A DNA stretch of 64,000 nucleotides from Platerodrilus igneus (lineage: Eukaryota; Arthropoda; Insecta; Coleoptera; Lycidae): assembly GCA_036346225.1 (NCBI GenBank), contig JARFIW010001369.1, positions 3,786,001-3,850,000 on the forward strand, written 5' to 3'. Each line of letters opens with the position of its first letter. Position 1 is the first letter of the stretch. Below, piece by piece: positions 11,154-23,080 of this stretch. A model generated the notes under the pieces. The model made no database searches and had not been told where the DNA came from. It saw only the letters and a list, made by a program, of their open reading frames with translations. A program made the position numbers and the translations under genes.

Positions 11154-12237
11154 CTTTTCTCTTACTTTGGCTTACTATCGTACGTCGCTTATTCGTTTGA
11201 CTTTGCTTTGCTAAAGCAACATCTCAAGATAAAAGTGTAAAGCGGTGTTAGTACAGCACGTCGGTAGTTTTTTTAAACGTGTGTCTTGCACAGGTGAGTG
11301 CTAGTTAATTGACGGTGCTGTCACTACACTCAACAAACAGATGGAAGGATGGTACTAGGGTAAGCGAGCTGAAAAGTGTTTGAACAAGAATGCGTGAGGT
11401 TTAGTAATTACGGAAGGTGATTAGCTTTGTCTAGTCAAGTATCGATGTAAAAACACTGAAGGCGGCTGCAGAGATTTGGATAGCGAGTGAAAATGGGTTG
11501 GATCTATGTATAACGGCAAAGTGTATGGACAACATCTTCAGAGGCGCGAATGAAAAGAAAGCTTACTCCAGGTAACGAAATTAATTTCTCTTGCTTTTGC
11601 TTGAACATTTGTGCTGTTATTTTGTGCTTGAGTGATTTGACTTATTGGGGGTGTATTTTATTACCATTAAAACTCATTTAAAGTGGTATATGTAAAAAAC
11701 TAATTGTTTTTATCATTTATAAGTGTTACTAAATGACATAAAATTTTTGATGTAAGGAGTAAAAGGGTCTTTAAATTTGTTTTAAACAAAAATGCTACGT
11801 TTTTAAGCATTTAAAGTAACTGGGTATATACTAAGCGCACCATAGACCTGAATAAAAGTCAATTTAGGGTTTCACAACGGGCCCATCTACTCGTATAAAA
11901 TAAAACTGTTGAAATAAATACAAATCATGAACTTTCAAAAGGTTTAAGGATTGAGATTGTAGCCATTTTTGAAACTGTATATACAAATATGTAAATATTT
12001 TCTTGATAATGGAAACTTTTGAATATGTATAAATAAAAAGTTTGTATGTCTTGTTGCATTATTTGAGTGGTAATTTTATTTGACTGTATATGTGAGAAAG
12101 AGTAAACTTAGGATGGTAAATATCCAGGAAGAAGCAGATTTTAGAGCTAGCCGGAGTGTGCAGAAATAAGAAGGCGTTCAAGAGGTATTGAAAGATTTTT
12201 TTAAAACTTTTTATAATTTTTTTTAAAAATATTTATA

Positions 12238-12376
12238 TCGGCCCAACAACGCTGGGACTCGAAGGTGTTCCCGATTTTTTTAGAGTAATCCACAGCAATT
12301 TTTATGCAGCCCACTCTAAGGCACAATTTTCCCGACTCTCGCAGCAATTTTATGGTGCCCAATTCGTGGGGCGAGA
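12238..12376 (+). repeat. PBS-like repeat cluster at the end of unit A1
   Basis: Three related segments: 'cggcccaacaacgctgggac' (from 12239), 'atgcagcccactctaaggca' (from 12304) and 'ggtgcccaattcgtggggcg' (from 12354). 'cagcaattttta/tatg' lies before the last two. They resemble a tRNA-Lys primer-binding site and the minus-strand repeats at 2437-2603. Confidence 0.65.
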
Positions 12377-12377
12377 A

Positions 12378-12390
12378 ATATATATATATA
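12378..12390. repeat. Short (TA)n tract between units A1 and A2
   Basis: TA repeat marking the head-to-tail junction of two units in the same orientation. Confidence 0.9.
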
Positions 12391-13524
12391 ATCGTGTAAT
12401 TAGTAATTAATAGGTTAGGGGTACATAAATAGGTCTAAAGTCAAGCTAGTGTACGTAGGCAAAATATATGAGTAAGTTAATTAGGTATATAGATCATTAT
12501 GTTAGAGCGTAGTCAATTTAATTTATGGAATTTTGGGTTAATTTATTATAGCTTTGCATTTATTTTAGTAAAGAATAGCATTTATTTATAGCATAGGAAC
12601 AATATTTCTAGAGTAGGACAAGAATGATCAAAAACAACAATTTAAAAATTCCACTTTATTATAATTTAATTGTAGTTTAAATGATGTAAAAAAATTTCCA
12701 TAGTTCGTTAGCACAGGATCGACATTTGTAGTAAACCAGAAACGTTTCAAAACAGGGGGCACAATTCTAAGTATCAATTATAGCAAATGGTACGATAAAC
12801 AAGTTTAACGCTTTTCGGTTAAAAAGAGAAATAAACACATTTAGAAACGTTCCAAGTAGTCGTTTACTTCAAGGTTTATATACAAACAGCATAAACAAGC
12901 AAATTATAGTTTCCAAGAAGAACTGAGTCCGTTGAAATTGATAAGATCGATTTAATTTTAGAGGTAGTATAGCGGGGAGACTACAAAGAAGCAGTGAAGA
13001 GAAACAAGGATGGACTATAGAACGCATTAGTATGAGTGACACGTAATATATTTTGTCGAGACAGTATAGGAGGGAGACACAAGCTTGTTTTGCAAGGGGT
13101 GATAAAATCAATAATTTCTGGAGAGAAATTAAAAGATCTCATTGGACGTGACGTATAGACGCGTAACAGTTTAAAGACTTGGTAGGGAGACATCAAACGG
13201 GGGATTTGTAAGAATGTAGCATTAGTGGAACAAGGTAACAGATATGTGAAAGGGAGATGGAATGTTTGGTTTGAGTAAAGAGGCGTGATTTTACGTAGAA
13301 TCGATTTCCGTTGAAGATACTTTCACTGAAATGCAAACACGGTTGATTGTTTTCGTACGATTTCTAATAAATTTTAAGTGTTTCGAGCGTGACAGTTCGA
13401 GGAAAATTTGAAACTGTTAGAGATTTAACGTGAAATGGCCGACGGTTGGTACTTTTCCAGGAATGTTTGTCGGTTTTGGGATAGAATATGTGACGGACTT
13501 CTAAACAGGGGGTCCAGGATTTCT

Positions 13525-13560
13525 TATAAAACCACCTTCAACGTGGTGGAGGCTCTCTTA
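13525..13560 (+). promoter_or_regulatory. Predicted pol II core promoter of unit A2
   Basis: 'tataaaa' (13525-13531) and 'gctctctta' starting at 13552, the same 27-base spacing as in A1. Both elements survive although the sequence between them has diverged. Confidence 0.65.
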
Positions 13561-14650
13561 GCTCTTAACCTCTTTGCTCGTCTTCAAGTTTACTTCGAAT
13601 AGTGTAGTAATTGAGTTAATATAAGTAATTACAAGTGAACACAAGTTAGTATGTGTTGTAATAAGCCAAGTAATTACAAATCTGAAATGAATAGAAGTAT
13701 TTAGAGCGAAGCGTATGTAAGTACTAAATATTGTTAACTTGGGTGATTGGAATGTACAAAATTGGTTAAAGTTTGGGATTGATTGGTGAATGCCGCAATT
13801 TTGGATGGGTTCTTTATAAATGAAAAGAAGATGCGAATTTTTAGACGTTAGATGCAATTTGGTTTAATGTAAATAAAGTGAGATTTGGATAGCAGCGTGA
13901 CGTATGGAATGGTGATTTGACCTGGCAGCGGTTCCACAGCCTAATGCTGTACGTGACGGCATCTACTTCAAGACTGGTTGACAAAGACCGGCAGGAGAAT
14001 GGTTCCCAAGTAACTTGCTTTATAAAAACATTTGGTGGTAGTTGTTAGCTGCGTTTCTTTTCATTTTTCTTGTGCTCTGGAGTGATTTTATTTTAAAAAT
14101 TTACAAACTGAAAACTTTAAAGGACTTTAGATGTATAGAGTAATTTGTTGAGGTAGAAAAAGGATAATTAATATAAAGATAACAGCGACGGCGTACAAAG
14201 TAAAGAAAACTTAGTTTATTTTTCGCAGTGCTTTAAATTTGCACTCAAGCTTAAAGAGTTTTACTGTGAGCTCATGTTAAGAATGGGGTTTAACGTCAGG
14301 TAAGTGAAAAGCCCAATTACTTTCATAGGTATTTGTTTTTTATTTTGAGATTATCTAAGTTCAAATAGATTTTTAAAAAGGGAATTGTTACTAATCCAAG
14401 TGATGCAATTGTAAATACGAAACGAGTTTTGAAAATGTTACAGTTAATTTGTGTAAATAGATGTGTTGTATTTTGTGAGTCGAGTTATTTTCTGAGTATG
14501 ATCGAAGGGAGTGATTTTATTTTAGATGACGGCAGAGCTAGGCAGTGAGCAGGAGTTAAGAGTGAGTAATATAGGTAAGCGTCGTTGTTGATATTTATAA
14601 GCATATAATCGAGCCAGACCGGAGCAGCTGAGGTAAACTACACAATATTA

Positions 14651-14676
14651 TAACGACCAACGTTGGGGCTTGAACA
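14651..14676 (+). promoter_or_regulatory. PBS-like sequence (tRNA-Lys type)
   Basis: 'gaccaacgttggggcttgaa' (14655-14674) resembles the complement of the tRNA-Lys(CUU) 3' end from memory, with a few mismatches. It lies about 20 bases before the (AT)n tract that closes unit A2. Confidence 0.5.
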
Positions 14677-14692
14677 GAGCTTAACTTCACAG

Positions 14693-14694
<2 letters not shown>

Positions 14695-14758
<64 letters not shown>
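14695..14758. repeat. (AT)n microsatellite between units A2 and B1
   Basis: A 64-base perfect AT tract. It sits at the tail-to-tail junction of a plus-oriented unit (A2) and a minus-oriented unit (B1). Confidence 0.95.
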
Positions 14759-14760
<2 letters not shown>

Positions 14761-16560
14761 CTATACTCCGATGTATTTCACGTTCAGTTGCCTGCTGTTC
14801 GCCACTGCTCTGTGTCTCAAAATAACCCAGGATAAATTACACAACTATATGCCTCGACTTGCTCAGTTCAACCCCACACAGAGTGCACAACGGTACGATA
14901 ACAAAGAAGTTTTTGCCCCCATTTTCTCTAACACTTCCCACCTGAATGAAATAAACAAAATAACCAAAATTTATATAATAACCAAAATATGTACAATTTG
15001 TATGTAGCTCCACAACCTTTTATAATATCATTCGCTATTTAAGAAAACCCCTGAATCAAAGTAACAATATAAATCAGTTTGTTCCCAAATTAGGACTCCC
15101 TTAAATGAGTTTAAAGCCAGCAAAGTTAACTCTGTATACTATTGGAAGTAAGTTGAACGTTCAATGACCTTCTTTACCTTTTACGTAATTTCTACGCATC
15201 AACCAAAAATCTTGACATAAATATCTCTGTACATGCAAAATCTAAATGTTCAAAAAATTAATGCCTTATGCTGTTAATGAATTTTATCTCTGACCTGTTG
15301 TTTTTCCTGTTGAACCCCTAGTTGTGAATGCGCGTTTCTATATGCACCCTAATTTAATTCTTAGAACTGCTGATGTGTGCTGTTGACCAGTATCCTTGGA
15401 TTGTTTTCAGTTAGATTTTCTTGTTGATTTTGTTTGGTAGTACAGCTTGGTTGAACGCCTAGTTTAACACTTAATCGTTTACTTAGTTGAACTTAGTTCA
15501 ACCGTTAGTTCAATAATTAGTTCAATATTTAGTGTAATAATAATAATATTGAAAATTATGTTTAATTAGAATTTTGGACTTACGCTTTAAATGTCAATGG
15601 CGAATTTCTGTTGTATATTTGCACTTGTACTAGTATTTGAAATTTTCAATCACCAACTTTCACTTGAATTTTATTATTTAATTTGATGATTTAATTTCGC
15701 GTGTTATCTTGTTTCAGACAAGTATGAGCGTGCCTTGGTTGTAGGAAGACTGACCCTTTATTGGCCCGTGCGCTATTTAAAAGGTACGCATACCCATCTG
15801 TTATAATTGGTTTACGAAGTTTATCTTGTTGATTAAGACGTTGCACTTGTCTTATTGTACAAGTCTTCGGATTTTCATGGAATTACCATCCTAAATTTCG
15901 TTGTAATGCTTTTGCAAATCACGTAGACATCAAATTTTGTATTGTGGATTCCGTTGACCATAATACCTAGTACCTTCTCAAGTCACGTCCTCTTATTTGT
16001 ATAGGAATTTATTACTTGAAACCGCACGTAGTCAAACGTATGGTTGTTTATTTTGTTTTCGTAATCTGTTGGGTTTATGTGTTGATTTTATATTGAAGAT
16101 CACGCAGGCAAATATTATAATGACGTAAATTAAATGCATTTACTTACTTCTTGCGCTTATAAAACATGTTTGTTTTGAAAGATGTTTATTAAGAGTCTTC
16201 ATGGTTATTAATGCGTCGAGTTTAAAAAAAATTCGTATCATGTCTGTTTACCTTTCGATGTTCCTGATGCATATTTATTTAAAGTTTATGAATGCATTGC
16301 TATTCTTAAAAATGAATTGGATTGCGTAGAAAGTTATTTATTTTACTAAATGTGGTTGAATTCTTGAAGAATGAGCTTCCTTTCATTGATTAAAGTTGGT
16401 TGTGAGTTTTATACAGTGTGTTTGATATTTGCTTTTTGTATAATTGGCGAATTGTGTACTCTTTATGATAAAAATGTTAATTTTCTAGACTTTGGTGTCA
16501 TTTGCATGGAGTGTGCAATCCTTGTGACCCTATATACCCTAAATAACCCTATTATCATAG

Positions 16561-16561
<1 letters not shown>
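14759..16561 (-). mobile_element. LTR-like unit B1, minus orientation
   Basis: About 1.8 kb matching 56201-58170 over its whole length in the same orientation. Shared blocks include 'cagttgcctgctgttcg', 'gctcagttcaacccca', 'gttgaacgttcaatgacc' and 'ccctattatcatagcaata'. It also matches 58180-59920 in reverse complement. On the minus strand a TTTAAATA (15781-15774) precedes an arthropod-style initiator TCAGTCT (15753). It is flanked by (AT)n on both sides. No protein is encoded. The 78-codon frame at 14771-15007 is not conserved in the second copy. Confidence 0.75.
15747..15781 (-). promoter_or_regulatory. Predicted core promoter of unit B1
   Basis: Minus strand: TTTAAATA starting at 15781 and TCAGTCT starting at 15753, 28 bases apart. 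The homologous positions at 57323-57358 and 58830-58866 keep both elements. Confidence 0.65.

Positions 16562-16591
<30 letters not shown>
16562..16591. repeat. (TA)n microsatellite, end of unit B1
   Basis: Perfect TA tract after 'catagcaa'. The second copy (58171-58180) has only a few TA repeats at the same point and then continues into an inverted arm. Confidence 0.95.
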
Positions 16592-16592
<1 letters not shown>

Positions 16593-18421
16593 CAATTAAT
16601 AAGATGAAATAATAACTTGTGTTAAGTTCTCGTTTAAATATATGATCAAATCTTAGCTCCTTCAGATATTAACGAAATTAACAGTGATTCAAATATAAAA
16701 GTCAGATCCGACTTCCCTTCAAATTTACATGTGAGTTTTAAGAACAAAATTCTTACTTTAAATTTTAGTTACTGAGATACCTTCTAATGTAAAAAATTGA
16801 ACTAATACAAAGTTGCATTAACCAACTATGACAATATTTTTTAAGAATCAAATTTGCAACATAAGGAAACAAAAGTTGCCAGAAATCCTATCGTTGTTCT
16901 CTAGAAACAAACATCGTATACTCACTACTTTTAATAAAGTTTTTATGACAGTTCTGGTTCTAGAACATTTTAAATAAACGTGCATTAAGGATGTTATAAG
17001 ATCCTTGAAAATAAATGTCCAACCACAGAAAATTTATAGTAATTATTAGACGATTTGCAGATGTGTTCAGTTCGACTAAAAAACAAAATAACACCTTTCA
17101 CTTACTCGTCGATTGAAAAAACATTTTTTAAACAAACCAGAAACAGTTAAAATTCACGTATTTGATGAATTTCAAGGCTTCGAGATGAGCTCATAAGTAT
17201 AACACGTAAGATCTTAAATCTCCTTACAAAATAACAACTGCCTGATGCCTAATTAGATAAACCCATTATGTAGATAATTTGTAGATTATGTAGAACTTTA
17301 GCAATATAAAGCGAAGATGATATTACTTCTAACGGTGTTAATCTTATGGAGATGATAATCCTTGAATTATGTGATACTTTAATAATATTAAGCCACGGCA
17401 TTATTTCTAAAAATGTTATTACTTAAATGCACTGTAAATGCACTGTATTAAACTGAAATCTTGTGTTTATTTTATTCAAACCATTGGTTAAAACAGAAGG
17501 CTAAGTTTTCTGTAGGACATTCATCCTATCTACAACAAAGCAATTTGCCAGTCTTGATTCAAGTAAAGTGTCCTACCTTAACTCGTCTGATACTTGATCT
17601 AGACTGACTTTCGTTATATCGCGCCTGGTTTGTCCAACAATGCGAAATGTACGTTAAAGCAGGTTTTTAGAGATCGTAAGAAAAATGGCTTATACTATTA
17701 GAGCGTTATATATTACGTAATATCAAACCCTAATTGTGTTTATTCTATAAGCAAATGTTAATACTATTATAGTACGCGGACAGACTGAAATATTGCATAA
17801 TAGACTAGGAGTTTTTAAAAATGTTACAATCTCCCGATTCCTAGAACAAACATGCTTAAATACTCACCGTTTCATCGTCTGGGAAGTTCCTATAATGAGG
17901 TTCATTCTAAAATAGAATCACCCACCTTTAAACTTGTTAAATATATATTTTATATAATCGTCTTGTTGGTTAGTGCAGCAACGGTAAATGAGACTTATCG
18001 ACCCAGAGATTTGTAATCCCAACTTTAGAAAACTTCTATAAGTAGTAGGCAATTATAGTTCTAGAGCAAAGTGCGATAATAAACTTGTTTCTCTGATTTT
18101 GTCATTCCTATACGAGACTGCACAGAATAAAATTTGTAATCAAAACTATGAATAACATAAAGTGTTGTAAATTCTAACATCCAACGAATTGCACGTCACA
18201 TACACAGGTATTATACAAATGCATTCCAAATGAAAAGCAAACTGAAGAAATTCTTCTGTTACCACAATAGAATATGCATGAAATATTTAGCTTTTTCCGT
18301 GGTACTGTGCACATGTAGTCAACCTTTTCACAAGGCTACAAATATTCACTAATGAGTAAACTACTGACGAAACTTTCATCAGAAAAGAGGCAACTCGGTG
18401 TTGTGCCGTAAATTCTCTATA
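16592..18421. other. Unassigned AT-rich stretch
   Basis: No gene or repeat that I can support. It does not continue unit B1 as an inverted arm, unlike the copy at 58176. Confidence 0.45.
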
Positions 18422-18875
18422 CAGGGTATAACAAAATAAATGTAAAACATTTAGGGGGTGATTCCTCATCGTAGAAGAGATAGGGTCTTTGGTATAAAGA
18501 AACTTCATTGGAGCATCCCTTGTTAAGATACAGCCCCTTAAAGGGGGTACATAAAATTTGTTTTTCACTTTTTTTACAAACACTAAAAAAGTTACAAAAT
18601 TGAAATTAAGGTGACATTTTTTACTATCAAAAATACACTTACTCAGTAATTTATTTGGTTTACCTCATGGTTGTAAGGGGTGGAAAACGCAACTCCTAAA
18701 ATTTATTTCCAATGTAACTTTTTGTCTTATTATTTGTTTGCCATTTAAAAATTTATTTCCAATAGCTTATTTCATTCTAAACAAAAAATGTCTCTTGAAT
18801 TTTTTGCCCAAAATTAACCAGTTCGCAGAAAAAAATTATTTTACAAACAACTACAGAGATACATCGTCTTAAGAC
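18422..18875 (+). repeat. Left terminal inverted repeat of the Tc1/mariner-type element
   Basis: Reverse complement of about 20205-20661. Matching blocks include 'aacatttagggggtgattcc', 'ttgttaagatacagcccctt' and 'aaccagttcgcagaaaaaaa'. Confidence 0.9.
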
Positions 18876-19035
18876 GATAATGCGAAACTAATTTATCTAG
18901 TAGGCCGCTATTAGTGATAGTGACAATTAAATTGTTATCACGCTGTCAGTTTGTAAATTTTTTAAATTGAATTAATAATTGTGTGCGGTTGTTCTGTTCT
19001 TAATTTGTTAGTTTAATAATTCACTTGTTATTAAA

Positions 19036-20101
19036 ATGGTATACACAAATGCGGAAATGGCTGATATGCATTACGTTTACGGTCTGTCGCAGGGTAATGG
19101 GTTAGTTGTAGAAGGTATACTGAAATGTATCCTCAACGGCAGCTTCCTTCGCATAGAATATTTGCCCAACTTCATCAACGATTACGAGAATATGGTTCAT
19201 TGAAAAAAAGAACGCAGGATTGTGGTCGCAATCGAGAAGTTAGAACACCACAGCTTGAAGAAGGAGTACTTAATTTGGTTGAAGAACAACCCACTAGCAG
19301 TACTAGAAAGATTGCTTTCGAGTTAAATGTTAATCATATGACGGTATTTCGAATTTTAAAGGAACAACTCTTATACCCCTACCATATACAACGAGTACAG
19401 GCACTGTTACCGCGAGATATTCCGAATCGTTTTTAATTTTCCAATTGGATGCTGGAAATGATTAGAAGAAATCCTGACTTTCTGAAGACGATCGAATTCA
19501 CAGACGAATATACTTTTTCTCGGGACAAGATTATTAATTTTCATAATAACCACAAATGGGCTGATGAAAACCCTCACGCTATTGTCCAAGCTAACCATCA
19601 AGAACATTATCTTAACGTGTGGGTCGGAGTTATTGGAAATTATTTAATTGGCCCTCATTTTCTACCTCCTCGATTAAACGTTGATGCATACACTCAATTT
19701 TTAAGAGAAGTGCATGCAGTACTGATGGAGGAAGTTCCTTGTGGTATCAGAAGGGTTATGTTTTTATGCATGATGGGGCTCACGCCCATTTTAGTCAAGC
19801 AGCACGTCAGCATTTAACTCTAACATATCCAAATCATTGAATAAGGTGAGGAGGACCACAGAATTGGCCTGCTCGATCCCCGGATTTGAACCCTCTCGAT
19901 TTCTCTACTTGGGGCCATTTACAGAGTTTGGTTTATCCTACTCCTGTTCGCGATGTAGAGGACTTAAGAAACCGCATCATCGATGCGTGCAGGGTAATTA
20001 GAGAGACTCCAGGAATATTTGAGCGAATACGTGGCTCAATGCGCCGACGTCTAGACGCATGTGTAATGACTGAAGGTGGACATATTGAACATCTACAATG
20101 A
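19036..20101 (+). pseudogene. Tc1/mariner-type transposase, frameshifted
   Basis: A DDE/D transposase that would cut and rejoin the element at TA. The ATG at 19036 starts MVYTNAEMADMHYVYG, then a frameshift moves to the frame of 19125. There an N-terminal helix-turn-helix region (LHQRLREYGS, then ELNVNHMTVFRILKEQLLYP) is visible. After a stop near 19434, the catalytic region continues with FTDEYTFSRD (first Asp), HNNHKWADENPH, a second catalytic HDGAHAHFS after another frameshift, and RSPDLNPLDFSTW. Two codons between these are stops. If the last Asp is the one in NPLD, 41 residues separate it from the second, which would suggest a DD41D-type group. That is inferred from Mos1 numbering. About 350 codons is normal for the family. 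Confidence 0.85.
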
Positions 20102-20204
20102 TTTCTATATGTTGTATGTTTTGTTATTGATAAATTAGTTTTGTTTATTCATTTTTAATCATACTTTGATGCAGGTAGTAACTACAAAATAATAATAATC
20201 CAGT

Positions 20205-20661
20205 TCGCATTTATGACGCAGTATCTCTCCAGTTGTTTGTAAAATAATTTTTTTCTGCGAACTGGTTAATTTTGGGCAAAAAATTCAAGAGACATTTTTT
20301 GTTTAGACTGAAATAAGCTATCGGAAATAAATTTTTAAATGGCAAACAAATAATAAGACAAAAAGTTACATTGGAAATAAATTTTAGGGGTTGCGTTTTC
20401 CACCACTTACAACCATGGGTAAACGGAATAAATTACTGAATAAGTGTATTTTTGATAGTAAAAAATGTCACCTTAATTTCAATTTTGTAACTTTTTTTAG
20501 TGTTTGTAAAAAAAAATAAAAACAAATTTTATGTACCCCATTTAAGGGGCTGTATCTTAACAAGGGATGCTCCAATGAAGTTTCTTTATATGAAAGACAC
20601 TATCTCTTTTACGATGAGGAATCACCCCCTAAATGTTTTACACTTATTTTGTTACACCCTG
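20205..20661 (-). repeat. Right terminal inverted repeat of the Tc1/mariner-type element
   Basis: Inverted partner of 18422-18875, ending in 'accctg' before the TA duplication. Confidence 0.9.
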
Positions 20662-20663
20662 TA

Positions 20664-21920
20664 TATTTAACCACATAATCGATAAAAACCTGACGTTATT
20701 TAGCCATTCACCTTCTCTGGTCTATTAAATTTTTCATAATTTTATTTATTGACATATAGCTCGTTAAAGTTGCCACAATTCAAGTTCTGTTTATATTAAA
20801 TCAAAACAGAAAAGATGTCAAACATTTTTTTAATGAGGCTATATTGACAAAGCTCATTATTTATGCTGTAAACGTTTGTTGGGGAAATGTGTAATTAAAT
20901 GTTAATATGACACAATACATAATACTTAATTATGGAAATTAGTATGGCACTTCCGCTTACAAAAATGCCTACTTAGTACGTAATTTCCAGCTTTAGATAA
21001 AGACGGTACCAATTACCATATGTAAGTATATCCTTTTGCAAAAGTAACTAAAATTGCAACACTTTCAATTAGTTCTATCAAAGAATTTAAATTACTGTGT
21101 AATCAATTGATAGTACTTGCTACAGGAGTCCAACAATTGGAAAACTTCAGTATTCCTTTACATGTTGAAAGGGTTCAAAGACAACGTTCATTCTCTTGTT
21201 TTATACCGTGCAGTTTAATTATTCATCTATCAAGTTATGCAAGTTACAATTCATTTCCTTTCAATTATCTCCATGCAAAATTATGGTTATAATAATGAGT
21301 CGTGGCATCAAACGCTGAAAGTGAAACTGTTTCAATATTGAACGACTACGTCTGTGAACCTAACAAAAGGGCGTTCCACTATGATAAAACTGTCAACCTG
21401 CGAAATAAGTAGAAAAGCCTTTGACAATATTTCCTTCAGAATGTCTAACTGAGACCTGATAATTATACGCACAGTCTACACGTAATGTTGTCTTCAGTCT
21501 TGCATGAAAGGTAATGATTGACGAGACTGACGCAAAACACGAGCCTATATCAGTTTTTCCTTCTGGAGACACAGAGGATCGTCTATTAGTCTCGATAATT
21601 GTATTGTGTGCGTTGAAATAGAAAGGAACTGGGAACACAATTATGGGCATCGCTTATATTGACGCGAGAGTGGTTGCTTACAAGGGAAAATTTCCGTCAT
21701 GTTAGTTTGGTTTGCGAATTGTAACTGGGGAAGAAAAATGAAAGTCTTAATTTAAATATGAATATTGACATGAACAGCAAATTATTGAAACTAGTAACTT
21801 TAGAAATAAGAAAATAAAACATCGAAATGACGATAGCTATTATCCCACGCGAAAAACTATATGCGGCCATACAGATTTCTCGTAAGTGGCAGAATAGTAT
21901 AAAAAAAATCTAAATTCCTC
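20664..21920. other. Unassigned stretch
   Basis: No supported gene. A minus-strand frame at 21393-21650 and a plus-strand one at 21107-21292 show no domain. Confidence 0.4.
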
Positions 21921-22080
21921 AGTTTTATCAATAATATAGTCATTCAAACAAGCGAACAAGTGCGTTCTTTAGTTGAAGAAAGTAATGCCATACGTCAAGA
22001 AGTTGATGTTATGCAAAACAGATTAAACGACGTACAGAGGTAAATTGACGAGCTTAGTAATAAATACGATTCACTAGAAC
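21921..22080 (+). pseudogene. Short coiled-coil fragment, possibly LINE ORF1-like
   Basis: A plus-strand frame reads INNIVIQTSEQVRSLVEESN then continues as an acidic/basic heptad-like helix with one internal stop (IRQEVDVMQNRLNDVQ, stop, IDELSNKYDSLEQ). Such N-terminal coiled coils occur in LINE ORF1 proteins and many others. It is cut off at 22083, where the 3' tail of a minus-strand non-LTR element begins, so that element probably inserted here. Function unknown. Confidence 0.5.
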
Positions 22081-22082
22081 AA

Positions 22083-23080
22083 TCATCATCATCATTAGGT
22101 CTTCAGTCCTGGAACTGGTTAGACACGTGCCCTCATTGTTTCCTATTTTGAACTAACCTACACATTTCCCTGAAATTTGCACAGTCTACATCTACCTCCT
22201 TTTTCCTATCTCTGCTACCTAAAAATGCCATAGAACGTATTCTGCCCTTTTATTTTTCCTATTTTTTTTCCACAGATATCCTTGTTTCTACTATTTCTTA
22301 TACCCTATTTGTCATTAAATTTGTCTGTCCGTGCTATCATCCTCATACATCTTAAGTACGGCATTTCAAAAGGCTGCTACCGTTTTGTGTCTGCATTTCA
22401 GACTGCCCGTATTTCAAAGGCATACTGTGCTGTACTCCACACATACGCCTTCAACAATTTTTCTTGTTTTATGTTTGTTGTCTTTCATCATAGGCGCTGT
22501 TCTTTCTTGTTAGATGCAGTTCTGTCCCCTTCTATTGTTTTACATTTATATACCCTATTTCTTCAGTGGTTGTGAAGGGGGGTAATCAGCCTGTGACTGC
22601 CAAGTTCCCCCAGTACCCAAACATTTACCGATTTAATATTTTTTCCAATACATCTTTTCGCACAGTCAGCATTAGTTGCAGATATTTCACAACCAACTAT
22701 AGTTGTTTATAATAATCATCAGATTTATCTGCGATTATTTTTTCGTCATTAGGTTTTCCGTCTCAAAACTGGTTGGACAAGTACCTGCACTTATTTATAC
22801 TCTGAGCTAGCCTACACAGTTACCTGAAATTCTCACACAGCATATGTACAGCTCGGTTCCCATTCTATTGTTTTCTAATTTTATGCCCTATTTCACCGAG
22901 ATTCAGTGAAGGGGGTTAAGCAGCCCGTGGCTCCCAAGATCCCAAACACTTAGACATTTGCCAAAATAATAGTTTTCCAGTAAATCCTTTCACACAATTA
23001 ACATTATTCGAGAATATTGCCTAACCAATACCTGTAGTTGCTTATAATAATCATCATATTTAAATACAGTTACTCTCTTC
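22083..23080 (-). mobile_element. Stacked 3' tails of RTE-like non-LTR elements
   Basis: Related 3' ends of the same non-LTR family follow one another on the minus strand. One tail ends near 22083 ('tcatcatcatcattaggtct'), a second near 22745 ('tcgtcattagg') and a third near 23085 ('tcgtcag'). Each is followed by a diverged 'aactggttggacaagtacct'-type block. Bases 22282-22510 align with 23335-23560, the reverse-transcriptase C-terminus (TYVWSTALYGCE on the minus strand of the full copy). 22575-22740 aligns with 22905-23080. The layout suggests repeated insertion into, or template switching within, the same tail. Confidence 0.7.

Larger units (their letters stand above)
10205..12377 (+). mobile_element. 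LTR-like (TA)n-bounded unit A1
   Basis: A non-coding unit of about 2.17 kb with (TA)n on both sides. Its first 250 bases share blocks with 63035-63280, including 'atttacgcg', 'gaacgga' and 'ggaatgtta/gaaatgtta'. 'atcgattttctgttgcttga' at about 10828 recurs at 6853 and, diverged, near 63670. It has a TATA box at 11118 with 'gctctctta' exactly 27 bases on, and three PBS-like repeats at its right end. No open frame has a recognisable product. I infer a long LTR plus primer-binding region, or a non-autonomous element built from them. An internal protein-coding region is not present in the window. Confidence 0.6.
12391..14694 (+). mobile_element. LTR-like (TA)n-bounded unit A2
   Basis: A block of about 2.3 kb between (TA)n tracts. 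Its first 50 bases ('taggtta', 'ataggtcta') align with the start of A1, and 'gagatttggatagc' near 13881 recurs at 11472 in A1. It has a TATA box at 13525 with the conserved +27 start sequence and a PBS-like sequence near its right end. Open frames on the minus strand (12869-13196, 13558-13857) have no recognisable domain and are probably incidental. It is more diverged from A1 than U0 is. Confidence 0.5.
18422..20661 (+). mobile_element. Tc1/mariner-superfamily transposon with long terminal inverted repeats
   Basis: A 2240-bp element starting 'cagggtataac' and ending 'gttacaccctg', flanked by TA on each side (18420-18421 and 20662-20663), the target duplication expected for this superfamily. 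The terminal inverted repeats are about 455 bp (18422 to about 18875, and about 20205-20661). They remain close to identical apart from scattered substitutions and small indels. The enclosed transposase is disrupted, so this copy is non-autonomous. Similar ends and TIRs should allow recognition of relatives elsewhere. Confidence 0.9.

Noticed and set aside
10205..12377. Helitron or DINE-like element
   Set aside because: Helitrons insert between A and T and end with a hairpin plus CTRR. Here the edges are (TA)n tracts and no CTRR-hairpin end was seen, though a distant relation is not excluded.
14771..15007. Possible small secreted protein with a hydrophobic N-terminus at the start of unit B1
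   Set aside because: The frame is not kept in the homologous unit at 56205-56500, which has stops, so it is not under coding constraint.
18287..18583. 98-codon minus-strand frame
   Set aside because: It lies mostly in the terminal inverted repeat of the Tc1/mariner-type element and is not a gene.
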